Source: Rosellinia necatrix
Lineage: Eukaryota; Ascomycota; Sordariomycetes; Xylariales; Xylariaceae
Direction of reading: 5' to 3'
NCBI GenBank assembly: GCA_021209875.1
Contig: JAGYVD010000006.1
Location: forward strand, 1-64,000
DNA: 64,000 nt
Each line of letters begins with the position of its first letter. Within the stretch, counting starts at the first letter, position 1. The translations under genes were made by a program, and so were the position numbers. The notes beneath the pieces are model-generated. The model had not been told where the DNA came from. It saw only the letters and a program-made list of their open reading frames with translations, and ran no database searches. This document shows positions 27,611 to 41,800 of the stretch, piece by piece.

Positions 27611-28369
27611 ACTTTAATAATAAAAAGTTATTAAATAATAAAATTATAATTATTAAATATATAAACTAAAAGCTATATATTTTTTAGCCAGCAATAATTA
27701 AAATAAATAAACTAAAGTAATACAGCTGCTAATAATAAAATATTTAAAATTATAAAAGTATTATTTTAGTTTATTTTTATAAATATTTTTTATTAATAAA
27801 TATATTATTTTAGTTTAATTATATTAATTACCGCCGGTTAAAAAAATATAATAAATAAATAGAAATATTTTAAAATAAAATAAACAAAAGAAAAAAAATA
27901 AAAAAAATAAAGTTTTTAAAAAGCTTTAATATTAAGCTAAAGCAGAAAAATAAAATATTTTAAAATAAAATAAAAAAAGAAAAAAATAAAAATAAAAAAA
28001 ATAAAAAAATAAAAAAATAAAATGCTAAAAAGCTTAATGCTAAGCTAAAACAAAAATAAAATTACAACTTTTATAAAAATATTATAAAAGTTTTTAATAA
28101 TTATATTAAATGAAATTATATATAGCCTAACATTTTAAAAATTATATGCTGCTAATAATAATTTATTAAAAGTTTTATGCTGTATTAAAATATATATTAT
28201 ATTAACTAATATAATAAATTATAATATTAAAAATTTAATATAAAAACTAGTAGTTAAAACTAAAATAAAGTTTATTTAATAAATATTGCTAGCTTTAAAT
28301 ATATTTTAAACTAAGCAATAAATTTATTAAATTTAAATTAAAAATAAAAAATAAAAAAGTATAAAAATA
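27611..28369. other. RIP-mutated spacer, no gene
   Basis: AT-rich with scattered GC triplets. A-rich runs at 27840-28030 (AAAATAAA with two similar AGCTAAAGCAGAAAA-type blocks) suggest a short degraded duplication. Nothing else recognised. Confidence 0.55.
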
Positions 28370-29000
28370 AATATTTAAATATATTTAAATATTTGCTTTT
28401 TAAACCTGGTTTATAACTTAAAAGTTAATATATATAAATAAAAAACAAATATTTAAACATGCTTAAATATTTATTTTTTAAAACCGGTTTATAACTTAAA
28501 AAATATATATAAATAAAAAACAAATATTTAAACATGCTTAAATATTTATATTTTATAGCTGGTTTATAACTTAAAAAATATATATAAACAAAAAATAAAT
28601 ACTTAAACATGTTTAAATATTTGTTTTTTAAAGCCGGTTTACAACTTAAAAAATATATATAAGCAGAAAACAAATATTTAAACGTGTTTAAATATTTATA
28701 TTCTGCAGCCGGTTTATAATTTAAAAAATATATATAAGCAAAAAACAAATATTTAAACACGTTTAAATATTTATATTTTATAGCTAGTTTACGACCTAAA
28801 AAATATATATAAACAAAAAACAAATATTTAAACATGTTTAAATATTTATTTTTTAAAGCCGGTCTACAACTTAAAAAATATATATAAGCAGAAAGCAAAT
28901 ATTTAAACGTGTTTAAATATTTATATTTTATAGCTGGTTTACGACTTAAAAATATATATAAAAAAAACAAATATTTAAACACGTTTAAATATTTGCTTTT
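28370..29000 (+). repeat. Palindrome-unit array 2 (9 copies)
   Basis: Nine units of about 75 bp, the longest cluster of the palindrome family, forward spacers (AAAGCCGGTTTATAACTTAA). Because 75 is a multiple of three, the minus strand carries a 185-codon open frame (28425-28982) of 25-residue repeats (KYLNMFKYLFFVYIYFL and variants). This frame follows from the repeat period; its composition is what the AT-rich palindrome dictates in any frame. Confidence 0.93.
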
Positions 29001-29689
29001 ATTAATAATTTATAATATATTAAATTATAAAATTTAATTTATTTTTATAGCAGCTATAACGGTTTTATTTTTTATATAATAATAACGATTTTTATAAATA
29101 GCTTAAGTAATATTTTAAATTTAATTAAACAAAATTATAAATTACAGCTAGTTAATTATATAATAAAAATAAATATATTAAGCATAATATATCTAGCTAT
29201 TAAATATTTTTATTTGTTTATTTCTTATTTAATAACGTTATTTTAAAACGTAATTTCTTTTTTAAAAATAGATTTGCTTTTTTCGGTAGCTTTTTAGCTA
29301 GCTTTTTTATATATTGCTTAAAACAGTAGGTAGGCTTTATAGCAACTTTTGCGCGTAAGCGTGTTTTTTTTAACTAGCGGGCCTGCCGGCTTATAAGCTT
29401 TATTATAACATTATTTAAAACGTTATTAAAATTTATTTTTTTTTATTATGTTTATAGTTTAATATATTAGTTAATTTATTACTACTTAGTTATTTAATAA
29501 TATTTATTAATAAATGTTTTTTATGTAATTATAAGCAAGTTTATATTTATAAATATAAATATTATATTTATAATATTTTATATAATTTTTGCTATATTAA
29601 AGTTTTTATTTTAAAAGTCTGCGACTTTAAAAAGCTTTTTTATATTTATAATATTTATAGCTACTTTATTTATTATAATGTTTTAATTT
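29001..29689. other. RIP-mutated spacer, no gene
   Basis: Texture of degraded coding or repeat DNA with GC islands such as AGCGGGCCTGCCGGC near 29376. No readable domain. Confidence 0.55.
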
Positions 29690-29880
29690 TTAGCTTGTAT
29701 GTTTTTAACTTATATGTTTTTATTTTATACGCTTTTATTTTATGCTGCTTTATTTTATGCTGCTTTACTTTATGCCGCCTTGCTTTATACCGCTTTATTT
29801 TATACGCTTTTAACTTATGCGCTTTTATTTTATGCTGCTTTATTTTATACGCCCTCGATTTATACGCTTTTGTTTTAAAT
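29690..29880. repeat. 15-bp tandem array
   Basis: About 12 units of TTTTATTTTATGCTGC-like 15-mers (variants TATACGC, TATGCCGCC). The period keeps open frames on both strands: minus strand 29673-29915 reads as a Lys-rich pentapeptide repeat (KIKQH, KIKAY), plus strand 29695-29928 as a hydrophobic one. It may be the remnant of a repeat-containing coding region, but the opposing frames and RIP setting argue against a living gene. Confidence 0.8.
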
Positions 29881-30924
29881 AGCTTTAAAATCTTTAGCTT
29901 AATAATTTTTAACATTATTTATAATTAAGTTTCTGCTGTTATTTATATTATTTTTTATATTATCGTTTAAACTATTATTTATATTATTTTTTATAGCGTT
30001 AAAATTAGCAAGTATTTAACTGCCGCTGTTATTTTTTTTTTTATATTTTTTAAACTATTTTTAGTTTACCAGCTTATATAAAATAATATCAGACAAGTTA
30101 AATTTTAATTAATTATTAAAACAGCTTTAATTAAATATTAACTAATTATTTAATACTTATATATAAAACTAATTTAGCAGACTTTTAATATTTTATTTAA
30201 TATAATATAGTTTATTTTTATAATAAACTTATTTTATAGCTGCTTTATATTTATTTTTTATTAATTTAAAAAGCTAAGCTTTAATATTAGCAGCTAAATA
30301 TTTAACAGCTAGTTAAACTAATTTTTAGCTGTATTATAAAGCTTAAATTATTTTATTATAAAATTTATTTAATATTATTATAGCTTTTAAAATAATATAA
30401 TAATAATGTTTAATTATTAAAATATTTTATATTTATTATAAATAAAAATTAACCGGCATATTAAATATATTTTTAATATAGTAGCAGAAGCAGAGTTAAA
30501 ATAAAGCAGAAAAAACTTTATTAAAGAATTTTTATATACAACTATATAATATAGCTAATCTAGTTGTTATATATAATTTTAATAATTATTAAAATATTTA
30601 TTTTAAGCATAAATTTATTATTTATTTTATTTAATAATAAAACATATAAAATAATATTTTTAAGTTATTTAAAAAGCTTATAATATATTTTTATTAATAT
30701 AAAGTTTTTTTAAAACTTAATATAGCAGCTAAATTAATATTTATAATTATAATTTTATTATTTTATTAAGTTTTACATAATTAAAAATAGCTTTTTTTTT
30801 ATATTGTTATAATTTTTAAAATATTATATATTTATACGCCTGCTAGGTTTAACAAATATATAATACGTTTGTTTAATAATATTAATAATTAATATTTTAT
30901 AATTTTAATAATATATAAAATAAA
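29881..30924. other. RIP-mutated spacer, no gene
   Basis: AT-rich degraded sequence with stops in all frames. No repeat pair recognised. Confidence 0.55.
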
Positions 30925-31107
30925 AATAAATATTTAAATATATTTAAATATTTATTTTTAAAACCGGTTTATATTTTAAAAATATATAAAATAAAATATA
31001 AATATTTAAATATATTTAAATATTTGTTTTTAAAACTAGTTTATATTTTAAAAATATATAAAATAAAATATAAATATTTAAACATGTTTAAATATTTATT
31101 TTTAAAA
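30925..31107 (+). repeat. Palindrome-unit array 3 (3 copies)
   Basis: Three palindromes (two with TATA centres, one with CATG) with forward spacers AAAACCGGTTTATATTTTAA and AAATATATAAAATAAAATAT. Confidence 0.88.
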
Positions 31108-32604
31108 AAGTTATAATAATAACTAAAATATAAATAAACTTACTGCTATATTATAATAGATTATATTATAACTATTATATATATATATTTAAAACAAGCT
31201 TTAGCATTAAAATTTAAAATATAAAAACAGAGTTAAAAAGTATAAATAATATAAGCAAGTCTGCCGTTAAAAAATATAAATACTTAGTTCTGTTTACCGG
31301 AGCTAATAATCGCTTGTTTTTATAAATAATATTAAATAAATAAAACATATTATTATTTTTATAACTTAAATACGTTTTTTTTTAAAAGCGTTAATAAACG
31401 TTTAAATATTATTAAAAATATTAAAAAACGCTTAAAAATTTATTAAAGTTAAGCTATAATAAAACAAAATTAAATAAATTATTTATAATTATAATAAATA
31501 TTATAATTATATTAAAGTTATAATTAATACTAGCTTAATTATTATATATAATATTATATTTGCGTTAAAAATAAAAAAATAATATAAAGCTACGTTTTTA
31601 TATATTTTACTACCTGTTTAAAAATAAATATTAATATAAACATATTAATTTTAAAACTAGCAACTATATAATATATATATTTAATATATAGTTTATAGTT
31701 TTTAATATTTTTTAACTTATAAGTTATATTAATAATATAATATAATATTTTATTTATATTATAATTGCCGCTAATATTATAATAATTATATAAAATAATA
31801 TAAAGCAGCAATATTTAATTATTTAATAGCAGCAGAAAAAAAAATATATCGGCCGGAAAAATAATATAAAACTAAAAGCTTTAAAATATTATTATTATAG
31901 CATATATATAGTTTTTTTTTTTTTTAAATATATTTTTTATTGCTGTTTTTATTATTACTATTTTTATTATTAATAGCAAAAGCAACTTTTTTAAGCTTAG
32001 TTTTAATTATTTTAATATATTTTTAAATATTTATATAAGCAGATAAGTTTTATTTTATTTAATATAAACAGTATTATATTTATACGATTTAATTATAGTT
32101 AAAATAAATTAAAAACGTTTTATATTAATTTTATTTTATATTTTATTATTTATAAAAAACTATATTTTTTTTAATTTATTTTTGCGGCATATTTTAATAA
32201 ACTATTATTAAATATTAAATGCTTATATTTAAATTTTTATAAAATAACTAAATATAAAAATAAAACTAGTTAGCAAGTTTAATTAATTTATTTTTAAAAC
32301 TAAACTATATTTAATTTTATTAAAGCTAGCAGTATTAATATTAATATTAAAACTTTTAGTTTATATTATTATTTAATAATATTAATATAACTTTTTGTTT
32401 TATAGCAGCTATAATAGCAGTATTTTTAAACTTGTTAAAAAATAAAATTGTTATAAAAACTGTTTTATTTTACGGGCTAAATATTATATTATAAGTTGCT
32501 TAGTTTAACTAATTTATAAACGTTTAAAAATATAAATATATAAAATATAATAATATATTAGCTATAGCTATATTAAATAATTAAATTTATAACCAGCTTT
32601 AAAA
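31108..32604. other. RIP-mutated spacer, no gene
   Basis: Degraded AT-rich sequence. The minus-strand open frame at 31590-31811 (73 codons) is low-complexity Ile/Tyr/Asn/Lys, as expected by chance in such DNA, and has no recognisable domain. Confidence 0.55.
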
Positions 32605-32725
32605 ATAAATATTTAAATATGTTTAAATATTTATATTTTATTTTATATATTTTATATATATTTTAAGTTGTAAATAAGTTTTAAAATATAAATATTTAAA
32701 TATGTTTAAATATTTATTTTTATAG
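32605..32725 (-). repeat. Palindrome-unit array 4 (2 copies, inverted)
   Basis: Two palindromes with ATATGT centres. Preceding them is TTATAACCAGCTTTAAAAA, the inverse of the spacer in arrays 1-3, so this cluster is in the opposite orientation. Confidence 0.85.
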
Positions 32726-34914
32726 CTTTATTTAAATAACTTAAAATTTTATATATATTATTAATATAAAATAACATTTTAATTTATTTAATTTTAAAAG
32801 TAGCAGTATAATATAAAATTAGTTTTATTTTTAGTTATATTATTAATATAATATATATCGGGTATTTAAATAATTAGTTTTAAATTTTTTATATTTTATG
32901 TTTTTTTAGCATATTTTTTATATATTACTACTTTATTAATATATTTTTGCTTTACTTATATAACTAAAGCTTGTTTAAGTAAATAAAATTAAAGCAGCAT
33001 ATTTAAACTTTATTTTTTTATAATTTCGCAGATATTTTAATTATCGAAGTTATTATATTTAGAAAAGTATTTAATATTATTTAAAATTAAAAGATCTACT
33101 ACTGCTGTTTCTGCTGTTTTTATTGCTTTTTTTGCCGGCGATAGCTTTACTGCTGCTGTTTTTATAACAGTACGCTTTTTAGCCGCTGATTTTTAGTTTT
33201 AGCTTTAGTTTTATAACTGCTGTTTTATAATTAAAAATATAATAACACTAGGCAAATATATTATTAAATTTTACGTTAATAAACCGTGTTTAAAAAACAA
33301 ATATTTATAACAGCTAAAAAAAAATAATAAAAAATAAATAGTTTATAAATATATAAAAAATATTTTTAACAGTTTAAAAAAAATTATAAAAAATAAATAA
33401 ATAGCTTATAAATAGCATTATAAATTTTATAAGTTTATTATTTTATTAAATTTAATATAAGTAAATAGCTGCAAAAATAAAAACTTAAGCTAATTAAAAA
33501 AAAGTTATAAAATAAATAAAATAAAATTTATAAATAACGCTGCAAGTTTTTAATATATTAACCTTGCTTGTAATTATTTTTAATAAATATATTTTATATA
33601 TAAAAGCTGCTTAATTACGTTTTTATTATAAAACAGCTTTTATATATAGCAGGCTTTAACTATATTTTTATATTTAAATATATTTTTTTAAACATAGATT
33701 TAAAAAAGCTTTGTTTTAACTATTATAAATTTTTATATTGCTATTAATTTATAAAAATTATTTAAAAATATAAGCTGCTTATTTATTTAATAAATATTAT
33801 AGTTTTTATTTAAGCTATAAAATAATAATTATTAGTAGTAGTTGTTTATAATTATAAATAAAAATTTAAACGTAAATATAGCTTAAAGCTAAAAAATAAT
33901 AAACTAATATAATATTTTTAGCTAATTATTTTTTAAGCCGATTATATTTAGTTTATGTTTTTTTTTTAGCTTTTAATGCTTTTTTTTTTTTTGCTTTATT
34001 TTTTTTTTTTTTATTAGCGCTAATTTTTTTAAGCTTAGCTGCTGTTTTTTTAAGTTTTTTAGCTTTTATAACTTTTTTTTTTTAAACGTCGACGTTTTTC
34101 CGGTTTTTTTTTTATATTTTTAATAAATTATTAACACAACTTTTAAAAATTAATTAGCATTTTATTTTTAAAATTTTATAAAAAGCTTTTATTAGCTTTA
34201 TTATTTATTTTATAGTTATAAATAATATATAATTATAAAAGTTAGCTTGTTTATATTAAATTATATATAAAATAACGTTTATAAAAATATCGTATAAAAA
34301 TAAAAAACTTTTATATTAACTAAAATTTATTATAACGATTTAAGCTATAAATAATATATTATTGCTAGTTTTAAAAATTAGCCGTTAATAATTAACGTAA
34401 AATCGGTATTTATTGCTTTTAAAAAATATTTTATATATAACTAATTATAAAAATATTAAATTAACTTGTAGGTTATAATTATATTTAATTTGCCGCCGAT
34501 CTATTAGTTAATTTTGTTTTTTGCTGTAAGCTGCCGCAAAAACTTCTGCTATATAATGTTTTAATAACGCTTATAAATAATATTTATAACGATTAAAATT
34601 ATTTATATAATAAATTATAACTAATTTATTTATATTAAACGATTAAAAAGCTGGTTAAATATATTAACACTTTAAAAAAAATATAATAAAGCTTTTATAA
34701 CAAGCTAAATAAAAATTAATATTTATATTAGCAGTATATATATTATAAATAAATATTTTTACGCTAAAATTTTTATTATTAAACTAATTAACAACAGTTA
34801 TACGTTTTTTATTTAATTAATATAATATAATAATAGCCAGCTTAATGTTTAATAGCTTAAATAGCAAATATATTTTTTTAATATTAATATTAATATAGCA
34901 TTTATATAAGCAGA
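32726..34914. other. RIP-mutated spacer with poly-T tracts, no gene
   Basis: Degraded AT-rich DNA. At 33958-34105 there are T-runs of 8-14 bases separated by GCTTT, AGCTT and AGC; on the minus strand these read as Lys-rich low complexity, a hint of a degraded gene end. GCTGCTGTTTTT-like motifs recur at 33100-33240. No frame survives. Confidence 0.55.
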
Positions 34915-35095
34915 AAATAAATATTTAAACATGTTTAAATATTTGTTTTTAAAGCCGGTTAATAAATTAAAAATATATAAAATAAAATATAAATATTTAA
35001 ATATATTTAAATATTTGTTTTTAAAGCTAGTTTATAAATTAGAAAGTATATAAAATAAAATATAAATATTTAAATATATTAAATATTTATATTTT
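34915..35095 (+). repeat. Palindrome-unit array 5 (3 copies)
   Basis: Three palindromes (centres CATG, TATA, and one shortened) with forward spacers AAAGCCGGTTAATAAATTAA and variants. Confidence 0.88.
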
Positions 35096-36699
35096 AAACG
35101 TGCTAACTATTTTATATTTTTGTTTAATATATAAAAATACTTACTGTTATAATTATAGCAATTTAACTATAATAATAGCGCGATTAAACAGGCTATTAAA
35201 GCTTTTTAAAGCTTATATATATTTTATAACTTATATTATAAAATAAGCTAAAAAAGCGCCGCAGGCTATAAAATATTTATATTAGTTTATATAATTTTTA
35301 ATATAACTACACGTTTATTTTTTTAATTATTTTAAATATATAATTAATACTACTATTTTTTATTTTAGTAATAAAGTTTTAAATTTTTAAATATTTATTG
35401 TTATACGCCCGGCTTAATTAGTTTTTTACGTTTTATTAAAATTAAAGTTAAAATTAAAGTTAAAATTAAAATTAGATCTAGAATACTTGTTTTTATATAA
35501 GTTATATTTAAAATTAAATTTTAAACTTAAATAAAATTTGTTTTTATTAGATTTAGCCCTACTTTTAATAAAGTTTTTTTTTTAGTGCTATTAACGCTTA
35601 ATTATTATATTAAGCTTTTTTTTAAAACAGAGCGTTTTTTTATTATTTTAATTAAAAATAAAAATGTTTAGCTTTTATTATATATTAAAATTAATAAATA
35701 TTATTTTGTTATTATTTAGCTTTTTTAAATTTTTTTATATATAGCTCTGCTTAATACAACTAAATATAAATCAGTTTTTTTTGTTTAGCAGTATAATATA
35801 AAGCTTAAGTTTATATTTATAATTTTAAAAACTATAAATATTAGCGCTATTACTGCTAAGCCTGATTTAAACTATAATAAATTTAACACTTAAAAAATCG
35901 TTATTTAATATAACTAAGTTGCTGTTTAAATTATAAATAGCTATGTTTATATTACGTTAAAAAAAAACTTGCTTATATATAACGCTAATTATAATATAGC
36001 ACAGGTTAAAGCTTTATTTATGCTGCTAGGCCGCAAATTAAAAAAAAACAGGTAATAATATCTATTATTAATACAAATTTTTATAAGCAGCAGTAAATAA
36101 TTTATTTATTAGCGTAGCTTTATTTTTATTATATTTAATTATTAGTTTTATTTTTGCTGTTGCTAAATACGTTTAACTATTTATATTTATAAATAAAAAA
36201 CCGCCGATAAAAATATTAAGTTTAAAAGTTAGCTTATATAAGTTTAAATAATTATATATTAAAAACAGCTTTAAAAAAACAAGTAGCTAGTTAAAACTAA
36301 GCTGTAAATATTTAAATATGTTTTTTAAATAGTTTATAAAAAAGGTCGCAGAATATAATATAAAGCAGTCGCGCTTAATTAACTTTATTATTTAATAAGT
36401 TATATTTTTTAAGTTTTTACTAGTATAAATTTTATTTATAACTAAAATATTAAAATAATATTAGTTTAATATAATTATAAACGTGATTTTATTATTATAT
36501 TAAGCGTTGTTTTTTAAAAGCTTTTACGTAGGTCTGTTATTTTTATTTAATATGTTAAATTTTTTTTTGGTTTTTTTACTAAAATTTTAAACATATTTAC
36601 GTGTTTTTTTACAGTAATAAATAGCAAATGTTTATATAAATATAACAATTACGATTTTTTTAATTTATTATTAAAGTTAGCATAAATAGTTAAGTTATA
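35096..36699. other. RIP-mutated spacer, no gene
   Basis: Degraded AT-rich sequence with scattered GC triplets. A short 12-bp direct repeat run (GTTAAAATTAAA) lies at 35440-35475. Nothing coding recognised. Confidence 0.55.
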
Positions 36700-36895
36700 T
36701 AAATAAAAATAAATACTTAAATATGTTTAAATATTCGTTTTTAAAAATAATTTATAACTTAAAATATATATAAAATAAAATACAAATATTTAAACGTGTT
36801 TAAATATTTATTTTTAAAGCTGGTTTATAATTTAAAATATATATAAAAATAAAATATAAATATTTAAACATGTTTAAGTATTTATTTTTAAAGTA
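36700..36895 (+). repeat. Palindrome-unit array 6 (3 copies)
   Basis: Three palindromes (centres TATG, CGTG, CATG) with forward spacers, the second with AAAGCTGGTTTATAATTTAA. Confidence 0.88.
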
Positions 36896-38577
36896 AGTTT
36901 ATAAAAACATTTACTGCTAAATTATTAAAACGTTTTTAAAGCTATACTATAAACTTTTTAAAATTAAATACGTTAAAAACAGTCGATTTTTTAATACGGT
37001 TGCAGGTTAATTTATTTTTTTTAAATATTAAATAAACGTTAAAAACATTTAAAAAAAAGCGCTAGATCGCGTTATATGTTTAAACAATAATTAATAAAAA
37101 AATAATAATTAAATTTAAGCGGTAGATTTTTTATATTACCGGAACATTTATTAAAAACTTTTTATAAAATAAAAATATAGTGCTAATATAAATAATAGTT
37201 TTGCTAGTACTATATTTATTAATAAAAAAAGCAAAAAAAAAAAAACCTGTAGTTTTACGCAGCAGTTCTGCTATATTTATATATTAGCGCTAAAAATTAA
37301 TAAAAAGTTTAAATATTTATTTTTAAAAGCATTACTACTTATTAATAAACTAATAGATATAATATTAGGCCTGCTTATTAAATATAATTAAAAAGGTTTT
37401 TTAATTTATATTTAAATAGTCGGCGGCGTTTTTTATGCTAATAATATTAGTAGCTAAACCGTTTATTATAATATATATAATCTTAATATATTTATTTTTA
37501 CGTTTTTAGTTTTTATATGTTTTAATTGTATAGGCTTTTTATTATTTATATTATTATATTTTTAGCAATATATTATATAATATTTTTATTTTTATATTAT
37601 TACTACTATTATTAAATAGTAATTAGTTTTTAGCTTTTATAATAATAAATATTTAATTAATACTTAAAATATTTAATTTAAACAAAAAAATAGTTTGCTA
37701 ACTTTAACAGATCTAATTAAACTGTAAATATAATTAAACATATATTTTATATTTTTAAAATTAAAAGCTTTTATTTAAAATAATTTATATTTTTAAAATT
37801 AATATAAAAATAAGCTTTTTTAAAAACTTAGATTTTGCTTTTAAAAACGTTATATTTATTTACGCTATTATTAAAGTTTATTTAAATAATAAGCTTAAAA
37901 ATTTAAAAGCTAATTTATTTAGCTATAATAATTTAAACAGTGTTTTTTTTATTAACTATATTTTTTGCTGTTTTAAATATTGTTTCCGCGGCTATTATTT
38001 TAATTAAAGCTATATAACCAAGCTTTTTTACTTCTACGTGTACTTTAAGGCTAATAACTTATATTAAGCTTTATAAATAAAATAGTCGGGGTTATAAATA
38101 GCTAGAGGTTTTAAAGCTAGAACGTTTTTAATATTAAAAACTAATAAAAATAAAAGTACGGACTTAATTTTTATAGCATTTATTTATAAAATTCGCTTAT
38201 AATGTTTTTTTTATTTATTTAGCTTTATTTTTTATATAAAAATATTTAAAATATTTATTAATAATTAACCGTGCTTCTGTTAATATAGCAGTGCTAAATG
38301 TTTTTATTATACTTTAGCTTTTTAAACTTTAGCTTTTAGCAGCTTTAAATACTACCGGCATTTGCTTAAACAAAAAACGCTTAAAAATATTTAATTTTTT
38401 GCTAGTCTGCTAATTAATATAAAATATATTAATTAATTTTAATAACTATAGAATTATAAAAGCTTTTTATAAAAAGTTTAGTTTTAATATATTTAAAGAT
38501 TTATTAATAAAACAAAAGTTAAATATAAACATATATTAATAACTTTATATAATAAAAAATAACGTAAAACGTTAGTT
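36896..38577. other. RIP-mutated spacer, no gene
   Basis: Degraded sequence with relatively many GC triplets (for example 37.0-37.3 and 38.0-38.4 kb), which suggests former coding DNA. Stops in all frames; no domain read. Confidence 0.55.
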
Positions 38578-38838
38578 TAAAAAATAAATATTTAAACGTG
38601 TTTAAATATTTATATTTTATTTTATATAATTTTTAAATTATAAACTAGCTTTAAAAATAAATATTTAAACATGTTTAAATATTTATATTTTATTTTATAT
38701 AACTTTTAAATTATAAACCAGCTTTAAAAACAAATATTTAAACATGTTTAAATATTTATATTTTATTTTTATATAACTTTTAAATTATAAACCAGCTTTA
38801 AAAAGCAAATATTTAAACACGTTTAAATATTTGTTTTT
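38578..38838 (-). repeat. Palindrome-unit array 7 (4 copies, inverted)
   Basis: Four palindromes. Spacers read TTTTAAATTATAAACCAGCT then TTAAAAA, inverse of arrays 1-3, so this is a second cluster in opposite orientation. Confidence 0.9.
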
Positions 38839-41800
38839 AAGCCCTGCTTATAACAAGCTAATATATAAAAATTTAATAACATATTATATAACTTATTATA
38901 TATATTTATAAAATAATATAAATTTTAGCTAATTAAAATTAAAATATTTATATTAGCCAGCTTTATATACGCTCAAAATAGTTAATTTTATATAGTTTTA
39001 TATTATATAATATATATATTTTATATTTAATTTTATTTTTATAAATATTATTAGCTTTTATATTAACAGTATTATTATAATTATAAAAAAAAACGTTTTA
39101 ATTATTATATTTAAAATATTATTTTAGCTATAAGTTATTAAATAAACCTGCTAAAACAACTTATATATTTTATTTGTTTAAAGCAGCTTTATTTTTATTA
39201 TCTTAAATATTTTTATCTGTTTTAAAATAAACAGCTTTAAAGTTTCTGCTTATAATAAGCTTTATATAAATAAATATAAATAATCGGCGATCTATATAAA
39301 CATGTTAACTTTATAAAAATAAAACGTAATAACCGGCAACAAAAAGCAAATATTTAAAAATAATATTTAAAAAAAATTATAATAAAAATAAAAAAAAGTT
39401 TAAACTAAAACTAAAAAAATATATATATATATAACATAACTAAATATCTGTTTTTATTAAAAATGTTTTTAAAACTATTAAATATTTAAATAGTTATTTT
39501 TTACGTTAAGTTTTATTTAAAATATTTAAATATAAAGCAAATATAACTAGTATAGTATATATTAAAAGCGCTACTTAAATAAATAGTTTATACTAATATT
39601 TTAAACGTTTTTATTGCTTTAGTTTATGTTAATATTATTTTTAATAATATTATTTTTAATAATATTATTTTTAATATAATTAGTTTTGCTTAAATTTATT
39701 ATATAATTACTTTTTATTTTTTAATTTATTATTTTATATGTTTTTTATAAAATAAGCTTTAAAGCTAGTTTAAGCTGTTTTTTATAAACTGTTTAATAAT
39801 AAAAAAAGCTTTAGAATTTTTAGCCGCTGCAGCAAGCCGGTTTGCTGTAATATTAAATAAATTAATTTATGCTAAAATATTAATAATTAAAAACAGAAGG
39901 TCTGCTGCTTTAAAATATATATAGAAATAAAAGCGCAAAATATAAATATAAAAAATTAAGCTTTATATAAAACTAGCTAAAAGCTGTTTTAAATATATAC
40001 GTATTTTATTATTTTAAAAGTTATTATAAAATATTAAATAAAATTTATAAAGCTTAAGTAAATATAAAACAGCTAGTCGATAATTTATATATTATAGCTA
40101 GTATAAATAATTATATATATTTTAAATATATGCTGTTTAAACTAAGCTTTATTAAATTTAAAACAAATAAAAATAATAAATAAAAAGCTTTTTTAAAAGC
40201 TTAGCTATAAAAGTTTTATTTTTAAAATAATTTTAATATAAAAAGCAAGTTAAAAGCTTAAACAGTAGTAAATAAAATTAATTAAATTAAAAATCGTTAT
40301 GCTTTAATATTTATATATAAAAAATTTAATATATTTAAAGTTTAACGTTATAAAATATAAAAACTAGCATAAGCTTTATAATATTTTATTTAGTTATTTA
40401 TTAAAATATAAAATATATTATTATTATTAATAACAGCTTGTTAAACAGCTTGTATTTTTATATATTAACAAACAAAAGTTTTATTTAATTATAAAAAGCT
40501 GCTGTTTATGCTGCTTAATATAGTTTATATATATAATAACTAAAAATAATAAATATTTATATAAACATTATTTTTAAATAAAATATATTTTAATTTTTAT
40601 TATTAGGCCTAAATTAATAGTAATAAAATATAATATTAAAATAGCTTATCGTCTGCTTTTAAAATTAATTATATTTTATTTTTATTTAGTTTTAAAACAT
40701 TTTAATATATAATATAATTATATTAAAAAAATAAAAACTTAAAACTAGTTATAAATAATATTAAATTAATTTTAATATAATATATTATTAATAATAATAT
40801 ATATAAAGCTGATTTTTTAAAAATAATTTATAAGCTTTATAAAAGTTATAATTATATATATAAATAATAATTTAAAATATAAGCTTAAAAGTTTTGCTAC
40901 GCAGCTTTTAAATATTATTATAAAACTTTAATAATTATATATAATTAACTATTTATTTAAAATTTTTTTATAATATTAATTTATAAAGCGCGTCAGCTTT
41001 TATAACGTTTTAAGTTATATTTTTATAAAGCTGTTTACAGCTTTTATAGTTTTTATATAATATAAAAAACAGCAAAAAAATACGTTTAAATATAACGTTA
41101 ATAAGCTAAAACATATATTAAAAAAACATATTATTTAATAGTTATGTTATTTTATATTTTTTTATTATTTATTAAAAGCTAAAGCTGTAGTATAGCTTTT
41201 TATAGCTGCTATATAAAACTTGGTTAAATTTTAACTTTTATAGCTACAGCTGCTTAAAAAATATACCGCTAATATATATAAAAAAAAAAAAATAAATAAA
41301 AAGTTAGTTTATATATATATGCTTTAAACGTTAGTTTATATAAAATTATTTTTAAAACGCGTTAAAATTAAGCAGAGCAAAAATTAAAAGCTTTTTAATA
41401 AGTTTTATAAATTAAGTAGTATATATTAGTACTAACATATTAAAATGTTTTATTAATACAAAAAAAAAAATTATATATAATATAATTATTTAATATAAAT
41501 AATTAAATAGTTTATATATATTAAAAAAAAAATTAATAAATATAATATAAAACTATAAAATATAATATTTATAACAGACGTTATAATTAAACGGCGTAAT
41601 AATTAATAATATATTAGCTAGCATATTATAAACCTGCTTTTTTTAGTTTTAAAAAGCTTATAATATATATATTATATTAGTTGGCTTTTTATATATAAAT
41701 AAATAAGCATTATTTTAATAAAATATATATATAAAGTTAAAACTAAAAACTATTAGCTTAAAAAATTAAACGTTAAAAAAAAACAAATAGTAATTTAATA

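Noticed and set aside
28425..28982. 185-codon minus-strand open frame with 25-residue repeats
   Set aside because: Equals the 75-bp palindrome array read in one frame. Other clusters of the same unit with 73-bp period are not open, so there is no selection for coding.
24480..29000. Regularly spaced palindromic repeats resembling a CRISPR array
   Set aside because: The spacers are themselves near-identical and the setting is a fungal telomere; these are tandem satellite units, not CRISPR.
31590..31811. 73-codon minus-strand open frame
   Set aside because: Ile/Tyr/Asn/Lys low complexity expected by chance in DNA with so little GC; no motif.
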